NCBI GenBank assembly: GCA_038230975.1
Contig: JBBRMF010000068.1
Coordinates: 1-21,785, forward strand
Direction: 5' to 3'
Length of the DNA stretch: 21,785 nucleotides
Source: JANXVV01 sp038230975
GTDB taxonomy: Bacteria; Planctomycetota; Phycisphaerae; Tepidisphaerales; Tepidisphaeraceae
Position 1 is the stretch's first letter. Every line of letters begins with the position of its first letter. The notes under the pieces were generated by a model. It saw only the letters and a list, made by a program, of their open reading frames with translations, had not been told where the DNA came from and searched no databases. The position numbers and the translations under genes were made by a program. Positions 7,495 to 16,402 of the stretch are shown in pieces.

Positions 7495-10400
7495 TTATAC
7501 CTTTGCTGGCAATGCTACTTCGATCTTCAACTGATTCGGTTTGCCGGCACACTGCGCGACAATCTTCCGGACTTCCCCCAGCAGCGCCTCACGACTATAG
7601 GCACCCTTTTGCAAAATGCGTTCCACTTTTCCAGAAAGCGTTTTTCGCTCGTCGGGCGTCAGGTCCTTGGAGGTAAGAACCACCACTGGAATCGCTTGCC
7701 ATGAAGGATGGCGCCGCAATTCATCGAGAAATTCAAAGCCACCCATTTCGGGCATCATCAGGTCAAGCAGGATCAATCCCGGTTGCTGCTGCGACACTCG
7801 ATCCAATCCGATCTTACCGTTCTCCGCTTCAGCCACTGTCCAGCCTTGGCGTTGAAGCGATCTTCGAATCACTTCACGCGTCGGCGCATCATCCTCGACG
7901 ATCAACACCACATCGGTTGGCCCGCTAGGCCGATATCTCTCGAGCACGGAAGCCAGTCGATTGCGATCGATCGGTTTGGTCAAGTACTCCGATGCGCCGA
8001 GCATGTAGCCCATTTCCTGGTTGCTCGTGATCGTCAACATGACCACGGGGATATCGCTCGTGGATGGGTCGGCTTTAAGTCGGGTGAGTACGGCCCAACC
8101 ATCCATTTTAGGCATGAGCACATCCAGAAAAATTAGATCCGGATGTAATTGCTTGGCGAGCCGCAGGCCTTCTTCGCCATCCATTGCCCCCACACCGCGC
8201 ACACCGTCGGCGACGAAAGACCGAGTCATGATGTCCTGCACCGCGGCGTCATCGTCAATGACGAGCACCGTCGTGATATCCGGATTACCATTGAGCGGTA
8301 CAGTTGGAGCGATTGCATCCGCGGCGGGCGACTCATTTGAGATTGGCGCAATGACTCGCGCCGGCAGCCGAACGGAAAAGATGGATCCTTTACCCGGCTC
8401 ACTCGTCACGCTGACTTCACCGCCCATCATTTCACAGAATCGCCGGCTGATCGTCAGCCCCAACCCTGTCCCGCCGAATTTTCGGGTTGTCGATGCGTCG
8501 GCTTGCGTGAATGGTTGAAACAGCTTCGCCAATTGTTCCGGCGTCATCCCAATCCCGGAGTCGGTCACGCGGAAGAACAGTTGTGAAACCCCGGTTTCAT
8601 CCAACGCACGGCGGACATTGATTTGCAGCGTTCCATGCTCCGTAAACTTGGATGCATTCGAGAGCAGATTGAAAAGGATCTGACGTACTTTGGTCACGTC
8701 CGCATACATTTCGCCCAAATCCGGAGTCAGCTCTGTTTGCAGTGTGTTGGCGTTCTTGGACACGAGCGGTTCGAGCGTGGCCGCCACATCATTGACCATT
8801 GAGGCGATATCAAATGTCTCGAGAAAAAGTTCCATCTTGCCAGCTTCGATCTTCGACAGATCAAGCACACCGTTCACCAGGGCAAGCAGGTGCTTGCCCC
8901 CGGAGCGGATTTTTTCCAGGTCCGGAATAAATTCTTTTACATTTCGATCTTCAGCTTCTTCCTGCAGCAATTCGCTGTACATGATGACGGCATTGAGCGG
9001 CGTTCGCAGTTCATGGCTCATGTTGGCGAGGAATTGACTTTTGGCGAGGTTCGCGGCTTCGGCTTCTTCTTTGGCGCGGCGAAGATGTTCTTCGCCGTCG
9101 CGGAGTCTCTGCTCTGCTTCTCGCTGCTCAGTGATATCTGTATTTGTGCCGAACCATCGAACAACTTTTCCCTTGAGATCCCGAATTGGAATCGCCCGCG
9201 ACAAAAACCAGCGAAAGGTTCCGTCTTTTCCGCGAAGGGGGAAGGTGTCTTCCCATTCTTCGCCGGATTTAATTGATTGCGTAAATTTCGCGACGACCGA
9301 TTCCACATGATCCGGATGATGCACGCGCTTCCAACCCCAACCGACCATGTCCGCCGGAGTGGTTCCCGTATAGTCGAACCAACGTTGGTTGTACCAGAAG
9401 ATGGAACCCAACCCATCGGCCATCCACGCAAGCTGGGCTATATTGTCGGCCAGCGTTCTGAACCGCTCGGCCCCTTCGAGAATCGCCCCGTCGGCTTGTT
9501 TACGTTGTGTGATATCCGCGAAAGTAATAACGACGCCTTCAATGGTTTTGCCGTCACGAATCGGGAAGGCCGAATACTCGACGGGGAAGGATGAACCATC
9601 CGGCCGCCAGAACACCTCATCATCCACTCGGCAGCCTTCGCCGGTTCGTGAGGTACGATAGATCGGGCACTCCTCCGCCGGATACACAGATCCATCGGGA
9701 TGTTTTGAATGCGATAACTCGTGCATTTGGCGGCCGATGACCTCTGTTCGCTTCACCCCGAGGATCTTCGCTCCAGCCGCATTGATGAAAGTACAATTTC
9801 CGGACAGATCCACCCCGTAGATGCCCTCGCCAGTTGATTCGATCAGCAGTTGATTGTAGTTGGCCAGGCGATTCTGTTCCTTCGCGGCTTTCACGCGGAG
9901 CCCTTCATCTCGTCGAATCAGCAAGTAGGCGACCACGACTAATCCTATCGCCGTGGCTGTGGCCAGTATGAATGTGCTCAGCGCGGCTTCAAGACTCGAC
10001 GTGGATTCTGTTTCTCGGCGCTTGAGTAAGCTCTGTTCTTCGGCTCTGGCCTCCCCAATAGTGCGTCGCACGGCATCCATCGATTGCTTCGCATCGGCCA
10101 ATAGAGCTGCACGCGATTCTTTTGACGCTGCCGGTTGCGTTCGTGCGGCGATCCAGGCATCCATGGCCGCGAACTCAGCGATCATCTGGCCGCGAAGCGT
10201 CTTCAAACGATCCTGCTGCGAACGATTATCGCGGGTGAACTCTATGAGGGTGTCCAGCTCTTTGCTGTAGCGATCTCGCGCCGCGCGATAAGAGCCGAGG
10301 TAAGCATCCTCACCGGTCAGCAGGAATTCTCGCTGCGCCGTCGCCGCATCCGAGGCGGTGGCCTGCAACGCTTGCAGGTCCGTCAACACGGTTTGCGTGT

Positions 10401-10542
10401 GCTGCACCCAACGTTCCTTCAGAGCCAGGGCATGGAAATTTCGTGAAGATACCCACGCATTTCCCAGCAGCACGAGCAGTGCAAGAATCACCCCCGGCGT
10501 TGCAAGTTTTCCAAGGCGAGAGTTCATAAGCAGTCGACCCAT
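7495..10542 (-). CDS. Hybrid histidine kinase: CHASE3-PAS-PAS-HisKA-HATPase-REC-REC
   Basis: 1015 residues. A first membrane helix (about 13-32) and a second (about 188-209) bracket a CHASE3-like four-helix sensor (about 37-178) outside the membrane. Two PAS domains follow (about 226-350 and 355-480, each ending in a PAC-like DITxxK/E segment). The dimerisation domain carries the phosphorylated His510 in SHELRTP. The ATPase domain shows NLLSNASKF, DSGIGM and GTGLGL boxes. Two receivers close the protein, with Asp807 (FLDVLMPK) and Asp927 (LLDLMMPE). An alternative start at 10527 would remove five residues; neither start has a strong Shine-Dalgarno site. The gene follows the AI-2E-family gene by 35 bases and is the likely phosphate source for the two downstream receiver proteins. 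Confidence 0.94.
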   Translation of the reverse strand: MGRLLMNSRLGKLATPGVILALLVLLGNAWVSSRNFHALALKERWVQHTQTVLTDLQALQATASDAATAQREFLLTGEDAYLGSYRAARDRYSKELDTLIEFTRDNRSQQDRLKTLRGQMIAEFAAMDAWIAARTQPAASKESRAALLADAKQSMDAVRRTIGEARAEEQSLLKRRETESTSSLEAALSTFILATATAIGLVVVAYLLIRRDEGLRVKAAKEQNRLANYNQLLIESTGEGIYGVDLSGNCTFINAAGAKILGVKRTEVIGRQMHELSHSKHPDGSVYPAEECPIYRTSRTGEGCRVDDEVFWRPDGSSFPVEYSAFPIRDGKTIEGVVITFADITQRKQADGAILEGAERFRTLADNIAQLAWMADGLGSIFWYNQRWFDYTGTTPADMVGWGWKRVHHPDHVESVVAKFTQSIKSGEEWEDTFPLRGKDGTFRWFLSRAIPIRDLKGKVVRWFGTNTDITEQREAEQRLRDGEEHLRRAKEEAEAANLAKSQFLANMSHELRTPLNAVIMYSELLQEEAEDRNVKEFIPDLEKIRSGGKHLLALVNGVLDLSKIEAGKMELFLETFDIASMVNDVAATLEPLVSKNANTLQTELTPDLGEMYADVTKVRQILFNLLSNASKFTEHGTLQINVRRALDETGVSQLFFRVTDSGIGMTPEQLAKLFQPFTQADASTTRKFGGTGLGLTISRRFCEMMGGEVSVTSEPGKGSIFSVRLPARVIAPISNESPAADAIAPTVPLNGNPDITTVLVIDDDAAVQDIMTRSFVADGVRGVGAMDGEEGLRLAKQLHPDLIFLDVLMPKMDGWAVLTRLKADPSTSDIPVVMLTITSNQEMGYMLGASEYLTKPIDRNRLASVLERYRPSGPTDVVLIVEDDAPTREVIRRSLQRQGWTVAEAENGKIGLDRVSQQQPGLILLDLMMPEMGGFEFLDELRRHPSWQAIPVVVLTSKDLTPDERKTLSGKVERILQKGAYSREALLGEVRKIVAQCAGKPNQLKIEVALPAKV

Positions 10543-10577
10543 TGATAAATGGACACGTTTTTGTATCGGTGGAATTT

Positions 10578-12410
10578 CTAACCCACCGGCAACTCAGACT
10601 CCGGCTGCACCACCGGGGGGGCTAAAAGCGAAACCAGTTGACTTCGCGTTTGCGTCACGGAAGTGGTGACATAGGTTGCCCCGGCGGCGCGAAGACGAAT
10701 CAGAAGCTTATCGAAATTGCCGATTTTCCCGAAGTAGCCGACAACGATGGGGAGGTCGGCAAACAGTCGCCGCACTCGACGGCACAGATATCGGGTCTGC
10801 GTGACCCCGCCTGGAGGCACGACGACAATCAACAGTAGCGAAGGCCGCGATTCTTCAATGCGCTGTTCGATCTCAGATGCCAGAGTACGTGTGGAAAGCA
10901 CTTCCAAGCGAGCCTCCGACGGATCAAGTACCATCCCGACGGCCAGCGCGGCCAGCTCATCCGCTTTGTGATGAGCCGGACAGGCGAGGATCAACGGGGC
11001 GGATGCGACGATCTGATTCGTTGACGCTTCGATGGGATCGGGAATTTTAGATCGAGCCTCTGTCGTCAACTCGTTCAGGATCGTTTCAGACGACTCAAAA
11101 ATGTAGGACTCATCGGTTGCTGTCAGACCCGAATCTTCGCGATCGCGCCGCGCTAGTAAGAGGGCTGGCACGATGATTTCGTCTGGAGCCTTATTGAGAG
11201 AGTTGGCGCGCACAAAGTCGCGAATCAGCACGCTCGCTTCCTTCATGTCTCCCGCTAAAAGCCGTTGATAATAGCTGACGGAGGGTTCCAGCGCGGGTTG
11301 GTCGCCAAGTAACAGCGATAAAAACTTCAGCCGATTTACGTGCTGTCCAAGGACGACAAGACACACGGTTAACGGTGTGGATAAAACCAATCCGATGGTC
11401 CCCCAGACCCATGTCCAGAAAACCGCAGCCACGAGCAAGGCAACGGGAGATACGCCCGTGCTATGCCCTAATAACAGCGGCTCGATGACATTGGCGGTTA
11501 TCAAATCCAAAGTAATAAATACGCTGAGCACCGCCAACGGCTGTCCCCATCCCGGTGCGATCGCAACGCTCAGAAGAATGGGGAGGGAGGCTGCCATCCA
11601 AGTGCCGACGTAGGGCACAAATCGCAACATCATCGTCAGCGATCCCCACAGGAACCAGTACGGAACTCCCAAGAGAAACAACGCCAGTCCAAAGACCGCC
11701 GCAAAACCACCGTTAATACACAATTGCATCAACAGGAGTTGACTCACTTTTTCTGCGGAACCGACCAGCACGCGCGTGGTGCCGGTCAGACGGCCGTGCC
11801 CGAGCAGGCCGATGACGCGGTTGCGAAGATCCTCGCGTCGAATCAGGAGGAATATAACCAGAATTAAAATGAAAACGGTCTCAGCGATTGGTTCAAGTAC
11901 CGCGCCGGTCATTCTGGCGAGGTACTCGAAGCCCGACTCTTTCGGTTCGGCAACAACCGTTGCCGGCGAAGTAGCGGCGACGGGTTTAGTCGTTGCGCCG
12001 GTGGCGGAATCGGAGACCTGTCGAAAGGTATCCATCAATCGCGACAATGGTCCCCCGCCCGAACCGCGGAGCCGCTCAATTTTTGCGGTGATCTGATCTT
12101 TGTGTGTCGGCAATTCCTCCGCCAATCGGGTCAATTGAGTGCCCACCCCCCAGCCCCCAGCGCCGAAAACGACGAGCGTGCAAACGACCACCAGCAGCAC
12201 CGCAGGCACGCGTCCGATTTTCAGATGTTCAACCAACGTGACCAGCGGTTTCAGAATAAAAGCCAGCAAAACCGCCAGCACGACCGGAACAATTACTGGT
12301 TTGGCGAAATACAGCGCACCCACCGTCAAAACCAGGGCGAGCATTGTGCGCAGATATCCATCGTTGTTTTGCTTTCTAGAGTCGCGTGCATGGTCTGATC
12401 GATGGAGCAT
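10578..12410 (-). CDS. AI-2E family (PerM-like) membrane protein with soluble C-terminal extension
   Basis: 610 residues. Residues 22-357 match the AI-2E/PerM exporter family. Paired helices lie near 23-60, one at 68-90, one at 168-191, and a cluster at 222-355 with the typical RFVPYVGTW and NVIEPLLLG segments. The family includes TqsA, YdiK and Na+/H+ exchangers, so the substrate cannot be named. Residues about 370-610 are an added soluble part. A helical section (YYQRLLAGDMKEAS onward) is followed by an alpha/beta section with alternating strands (LILACPAH, LLLIVVVPPGG, LPIVVGYFG), reminiscent of a cobalamin-binding/Rossmann-like domain but without a DxHxxG cobalamin motif. It is probably first in an operon with the hybrid kinase 35 bases downstream, so it may take part in sensing. 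Confidence 0.85.
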   Translation of the reverse strand: MLHRSDHARDSRKQNNDGYLRTMLALVLTVGALYFAKPVIVPVVLAVLLAFILKPLVTLVEHLKIGRVPAVLLVVVCTLVVFGAGGWGVGTQLTRLAEELPTHKDQITAKIERLRGSGGGPLSRLMDTFRQVSDSATGATTKPVAATSPATVVAEPKESGFEYLARMTGAVLEPIAETVFILILVIFLLIRREDLRNRVIGLLGHGRLTGTTRVLVGSAEKVSQLLLMQLCINGGFAAVFGLALFLLGVPYWFLWGSLTMMLRFVPYVGTWMAASLPILLSVAIAPGWGQPLAVLSVFITLDLITANVIEPLLLGHSTGVSPVALLVAAVFWTWVWGTIGLVLSTPLTVCLVVLGQHVNRLKFLSLLLGDQPALEPSVSYYQRLLAGDMKEASVLIRDFVRANSLNKAPDEIIVPALLLARRDREDSGLTATDESYIFESSETILNELTTEARSKIPDPIEASTNQIVASAPLILACPAHHKADELAALAVGMVLDPSEARLEVLSTRTLASEIEQRIEESRPSLLLIVVVPPGGVTQTRYLCRRVRRLFADLPIVVGYFGKIGNFDKLLIRLRAAGATYVTTSVTQTRSQLVSLLAPPVVQPESELPVG

Positions 12411-12663
12411 TTTTTCAAAATCCGACTACGTATTCTTCAGGCGGCTCGAAACCAATTCGAAACGCACTACTGTTTTGGATAGTACGATGCCGCAACCAAT
12501 GTGAAAACGGACAAACTGTTTAGCTGGGTTGAACGATGGCTCCGGTAGTGCAAAATTCCTGCGTTCAGTTACTTTGTGTGACGCGATATAAGAGATGCGC
12601 GATAGGTGCCTTTCAAGGCCCAATGTTGAATCCGGCTTGCACGCTACCCTAAAGGAGTTTTTC
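12411..12663. other. Divergent intergenic region
   Basis: 253 bases between the AI-2E-led operon (minus) and the 755-residue protein (plus). It must hold promoters for both. I see a candidate for the plus strand (listed separately) and none I would defend for the minus strand. An open frame crosses the region on the minus strand but runs into the plus gene and looks like no protein. Confidence 0.5.
12564..12592 (+). promoter_or_regulatory. Candidate sigma70-type promoter
   Basis: TTCAGT (12564-12569) and TATAAG (12587-12592) are spaced by 17 bases and lie about 70 bases before the start of the 755-residue protein. The -10 is five of six to consensus, the -35 only three of six. Confidence 0.35.
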
Positions 12664-14931
12664 ATGAACCTGCGGAATCTGTCTTTCAAAACTGCCTCAC
12701 CAACGCGCTTGAGTCGATGCCGTTTGGCATGCGTTATTTCAGTGCTGGCGATGACCTTTTGTGTGCGACCACCATCGACGTTCGCCGGCGATCTTGATTC
12801 GGCAAAACGCCAACTGGAAAAAGTGAAAGTCGATGTCGATTCGAGCAGTTGGGATTCAGTTGAAGGAGACATCAAATCAACCGAAGAATTCCTCGATGGC
12901 CTTCCTGAAGCCGAGCGCGCTCCTGTGCAGAAGGAATTGGACGCGCTGAAGACAAAAGCCATGTCGGGTTTGAAAGAGAACAAATCCAAATTTATTTTAG
13001 AAACGTCGAAGCGCGATCTGGATTCGGCTGCGGATGATCTGGCATCTAGCCCGGCAAGAGCGGGGGAGCGGATCGACAAAGCCATCGCCAAGCTCACCGG
13101 CGACGATGCCAAGAAGTACGTTGACGCCGATGCGGTGAAAAAGCTTTTGGCCCGCGCTACCTCCCTTCAAACGATGGTCGCCAATAAGTCGTCCGGCATG
13201 AAGTTGGATTTTGCGGCCCCGATCGTGAAGGAGCTCGACGAAGCAATGGCTGCTTCACCTTACAAAGGGATCACGACGAACGAAGATATGGATCAGGTTA
13301 CGCAACGCCTGAATTCACTGATCAGCCGCGTCCGCGGCGCGATCGATGGGCTTCCGGCAACCGAGCCCCGCGTGAAGGCAATCAACGACAAACTCGTGGC
13401 CTACCAGAAGCAAATCGCCTCAGCCGAGGGTGGCGCGATGGCGTCGCAGGCAGCGGAGAATTTATCAAAACAATGGAAGGGCGAGCAAGAGTATTTTGCG
13501 GGTTGGGAACTGGAAAAGAAGAGTCCGACATGGGATCAATATCTTCACGAGCAATCGGAGACGATGTCGAGTCTTCAGATGCCCAAGACTGTTGAGTTGC
13601 TCACGCGCATGAATCAATGGTTCGATGAATCAGGAATCAAGCCGATCGCCGAGCAGTACAAGGATGATAAATCGGTGAAGGCGACGCTCGCCGAGGCTCA
13701 CAAGGCGGTGGATACCGCTGCGGCAAAAATGCACGCGGCGTTCAGCCTGCTTCTGGACGGAGCCGAAAAAGTCGAAACCCCTAAAGACAGCACCGAGCGA
13801 AATAAGCCCAATTATTTGGCGGACCGCGCGGATAAGTGGTTGAAAGGCACGCCTTATCACGATCAGGATGTCGCCCGCGCCAAAAAGCTCGCAGATAAGT
13901 GGAGCGCTGCGATGGCCAACGACGCCGCCGCCCAGCAGGCGACACTGGAAAAGCTCACTGCCAATGCCATTGCTGACTGGCCGGGTATCGCCGGAGCGCT
14001 GAAAGCTGAAGAAGGTTTCACGCCGGACAAGCTCGATCAGTTCAAGGGAAAGATCATTCATCTCAAGGGGAACAATCGGCTGGGTTGGGATTACATGACT
14101 GGCGCCTATCAGTTCGCCAGGGAAATCAACGGCATGCCGATCGCAGGTAAGTTTGATGCGAAGGTTGCCGCTGCCGTCGAAGCGTCTAAAAAACAGACGG
14201 GGCAGGAATTGCCGGATGAAGGCTGGGATCTTTTCGCGGTCGTCGAAGGTCCAGGAAAAATCAAAGAGCGAAAAGAAGAAACCGGAAAAGTAAAAATTGA
14301 TGGTCAGGAAGTGGGTACGGTGACTGCGGAACGAAATCAGTCGATCGCCTGTGCCGTGGTCCGAATTTTCGCATTGCACGTCGGCCCGGTGGCGGTCGGA
14401 TCGAGTTCGCCATCCATGACGCCCGTCGCGGTTAGCGCCGTCATCGGCGAAAGCGGATCAAACAGCACCGCTGCCGCGCCTGCCGTAACACCGGTTGTCG
14501 CCGGCGCAGTAAACGTTTCTGAAGGGTCTTCGTCGTTCAAGAAGCTGGAGCATTTTGCAGAACTGATCTTGTGCCTGGCCGCCGCCGCCCTCGTCATGAT
14601 GAAAAGCCGTCCGGCAGAGGCCGGTCAGCCAAACATTGCAGGTTCGTCGGCAGCGTCTCTGGTTTCCAATGACAACATCGCGTTGGCAGGCTTGGGGATT
14701 GCGGTTTTGGGTGTGCTTTGGCTTCTTGCGAAGCTGGTTGTCGGCGATCTTCTGCCGGCACTCTCGCTTACAGTAGCCGGTATTTACATCGCCTCCGATT
14801 GGCTTCTCGCCCGAAACATTCTGCCCCAGTCACTCGCGAACACCCTTCAACCGCTTGGTGTCCCCATCGCTGCGGCGACTGCGGTGTTTGGGGTGCTGCA
14901 TCTGTTCCTGTCGCACTGGGTTCTGTTCTGA
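12664..14931 (+). CDS. Exported, helix-rich, membrane-anchored protein of unknown function
   Basis: 755 residues. The start at 12664 is supported by AAAGGAG seven bases upstream; a longer frame reaches 12595 without support. A signal peptide covers about residues 1-41 (hydrophobic LACVISVLAM, cleavage near STFA). Residues 42 to about 480 are charged, Lys/Glu/Asp/Ala-rich and predicted mostly helical, with periodic segments that look like helical bundles. Around 480-580 a less helical segment contains conserved-looking WDYMTGAYQFA and EGWDLFAVVEGPG. A low-complexity Ser/Ala/Val stretch follows (about 575-620). The end has four hydrophobic helices near 626-645, 671-692, 697-715 and 728-755. So the bulk is probably periplasmic and anchored at the C terminus. 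I recognise no family. It is divergent from the signalling operon and ends at a terminator. Confidence 0.82.
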   Translation: MNLRNLSFKTASPTRLSRCRLACVISVLAMTFCVRPPSTFAGDLDSAKRQLEKVKVDVDSSSWDSVEGDIKSTEEFLDGLPEAERAPVQKELDALKTKAMSGLKENKSKFILETSKRDLDSAADDLASSPARAGERIDKAIAKLTGDDAKKYVDADAVKKLLARATSLQTMVANKSSGMKLDFAAPIVKELDEAMAASPYKGITTNEDMDQVTQRLNSLISRVRGAIDGLPATEPRVKAINDKLVAYQKQIASAEGGAMASQAAENLSKQWKGEQEYFAGWELEKKSPTWDQYLHEQSETMSSLQMPKTVELLTRMNQWFDESGIKPIAEQYKDDKSVKATLAEAHKAVDTAAAKMHAAFSLLLDGAEKVETPKDSTERNKPNYLADRADKWLKGTPYHDQDVARAKKLADKWSAAMANDAAAQQATLEKLTANAIADWPGIAGALKAEEGFTPDKLDQFKGKIIHLKGNNRLGWDYMTGAYQFAREINGMPIAGKFDAKVAAAVEASKKQTGQELPDEGWDLFAVVEGPGKIKERKEETGKVKIDGQEVGTVTAERNQSIACAVVRIFALHVGPVAVGSSSPSMTPVAVSAVIGESGSNSTAAAPAVTPVVAGAVNVSEGSSSFKKLEHFAELILCLAAAALVMMKSRPAEAGQPNIAGSSAASLVSNDNIALAGLGIAVLGVLWLLAKLVVGDLLPALSLTVAGIYIASDWLLARNILPQSLANTLQPLGVPIAAATAVFGVLHLFLSHWVLF

Positions 14932-14960
14932 TTTCGCTGCGTTAGCAATGTTCCAAACGA

Positions 14961-15002
14961 CACTGAGGGCGCGAATCATATGACTTGCGCCCTCGGTGTT
15001 TT
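14961..15002 (+). terminator. Rho-independent terminator
   Basis: A 12-bp stem (14961-14972 with 14987-14998, one G-T pair) with a 14-base loop is followed by TTTT at 14999-15002. It lies 30 bases after the stop of the 755-residue protein. The stem could also serve the convergent PEP-CTERM gene, but its T run is poor on the minus strand. Confidence 0.8.
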
Positions 15003-15047
15003 AAGGCAATGAGTTGATCAGCCTATCGATGCTAAATGTGCCAGCCG

Positions 15048-16097
15048 TTAAATCCGACTCCGCTGCCTGCGTCGCAGTAGCGCGATGCCGCCGATCAACC
15101 ACGCGGCCATACCGATCGGCTCCGGGATCGCCGCCACACGAAAACCAATAAAGAAATTCGCAAAATTCGGTTGATAGAGCAGATCACGATTCAGCGAAGG
15201 AAGCGCGCCAGAGTCCAGATTCCATGATCCGCCGCGAATTCCTTTGACGGTGCCCGTGACCGTCGACTCATTCCATTGAAACAGATCTCCTGACTGATCG
15301 AACGTGCCATAGGCGCTGAACGAATCGGGGTATGCACCGACATCTGTCAGAAAGTTCGTGTTGGAACCGTAAGCGCTTCCGGTGACCGCATAGCCTGTGT
15401 TCGGGTCCACATAGTTGGCTACGTTGGGTGATGTTGATCCGGGCGGCGCTGAGACCGGGGTGCTGTTAGTCCGAGTTGCGTAGGCCCAATACCCGGCGTT
15501 AGTTCCACCGCCTTTATAGTAAGCCGCCTTGTACCATTCATTTTCAGTCGGCAAAAACACAGTGGCTCCGGCATTTCGCGAGATTGAATTGGCGTTGCTT
15601 GGCAACTGTGAATTGCCGAGAATCGTATAAGACCCGCTTTCGGTATCTCCATTCCCCTGCCCGTTGGCTAACCAGTTGGTGAATCGAATGGAACTAAACC
15701 AGTTCACATTCACAACCGGCTTTTTGGATTGGCCTGCCAGTACCGAATACTTACTTCCGTTGGCCGCTGCGGAGTTGAAAGCGATCCCGGCCGTGTTACC
15801 GTCCGTGCCTTGCGTTTGATTGTACAATCCAAGGGCGTTTGCCCCGGTCGGATCCTTCGCATTTAAAAACGGCGCGTATTGCGCGTTGGTGACATCATAC
15901 TTACCGATCTGATACGAGTAACCCACCGCCCCGTACCCGCTTGTCCCATCCTGCTTCATCTTTTGCGTATCGCCCACATTCCCCGGATCGCCCACCGGCA
16001 CATATTCAATCGTCACCGCCGCCGACGCTGATCTCGATAAGACAGTGGCGAACAGACATAAAAATAAACGGACAACTACAGATCTAATCAGACGCAT
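15048..16097 (-). CDS. Secreted FGE/sulfatase-modifying-factor-like protein with PEP-CTERM tail
   Basis: 349 residues from the ATG at 16097, which has GGAAGGAAG upstream; a longer frame to 16139 lacks support. A signal peptide spans about residues 1-27 (ends in SASA). The body has the FGE-sulfatase (SUMF1) fold signature: a Lys/Tyr-Asp-Val-Thr-Asn segment (YDVTNAQY), NVNWFSSIRFTNWL, LPTENEWYKAAYY and the final GIRGGSWNL...GFRVA. It ends in IPEP, a hydrophobic helix and an Arg-rich tail (LLRRRQR), a PEP-CTERM exosortase signal. The only Cys is in the signal peptide, so the two catalytic cysteines of formylglycine-generating enzymes are missing and it is unlikely to modify sulfatases. A binding or structural role on the surface is more likely. 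No exosortase gene is nearby. Confidence 0.88.
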   Translation of the reverse strand: MRLIRSVVVRLFLCLFATVLSRSASAAVTIEYVPVGDPGNVGDTQKMKQDGTSGYGAVGYSYQIGKYDVTNAQYAPFLNAKDPTGANALGLYNQTQGTDGNTAGIAFNSAAANGSKYSVLAGQSKKPVVNVNWFSSIRFTNWLANGQGNGDTESGSYTILGNSQLPSNANSISRNAGATVFLPTENEWYKAAYYKGGGTNAGYWAYATRTNSTPVSAPPGSTSPNVANYVDPNTGYAVTGSAYGSNTNFLTDVGAYPDSFSAYGTFDQSGDLFQWNESTVTGTVKGIRGGSWNLDSGALPSLNRDLLYQPNFANFFIGFRVAAIPEPIGMAAWLIGGIALLRRRQRSRI

Positions 16098-16402
16098 TTT
16101 CGTCTTCCTTCCAATTTGGATCGCGTTGCATTCACCCATACGCGGGGCGTCATCAAAATAACAAAGAGGTTTCCCCGTGGGAACGTATAATTTTCATGAC
16201 CGTTCAATTCTGGAATTTGATGGACTGGTATACGCGTTGTGAACAACAAATCCGCGCCACCCCACAATTTACGAAAGCCGCACCGTCCTGCCCGACGACG
16301 TCAAGTTGCCTCCCGAGGTGAAGTGAATCGTTATGAGCACCATTCGCGAATACGCGTCCTAATCAAAAAACTCCAAACGATAACCGGTCAAATTCTTCGT
16401 TG
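16098..16402. other. Intergenic region without a supported gene
   Basis: 305 bases between two minus-strand genes. A TATAAT at 16186-16191 lies on the plus strand but leads to no gene. A short palindrome ATTCGCGAAT lies at 16342-16351. Past the GIY-YIG gene the minus strand has a T6 run near 16364-16369, preceded only by a weak 5-bp stem, so a terminator there is doubtful. I saw no copy of the tRNA-Val 3' end that could be an attachment site. Confidence 0.4.

Noticed and set aside
12426..13112. Minus-strand open frame of 228 residues
   Set aside because: It lies mostly antisense to the 755-residue protein, which has a strong ribosome site and signal peptide.
13630..14379. Minus-strand open frame of 249 residues rich in Phe and Arg
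   Set aside because: It is the reverse reading of a Lys/Glu-rich helical protein, which commonly leaves long open antisense frames.
15048..16097. Active formylglycine-generating enzyme
   Set aside because: No cysteine exists in the mature protein.
16186..16191. Perfect TATAAT on the plus strand
   Set aside because: No matching -35 at a suitable distance and no plus-strand gene downstream for more than 2 kb.
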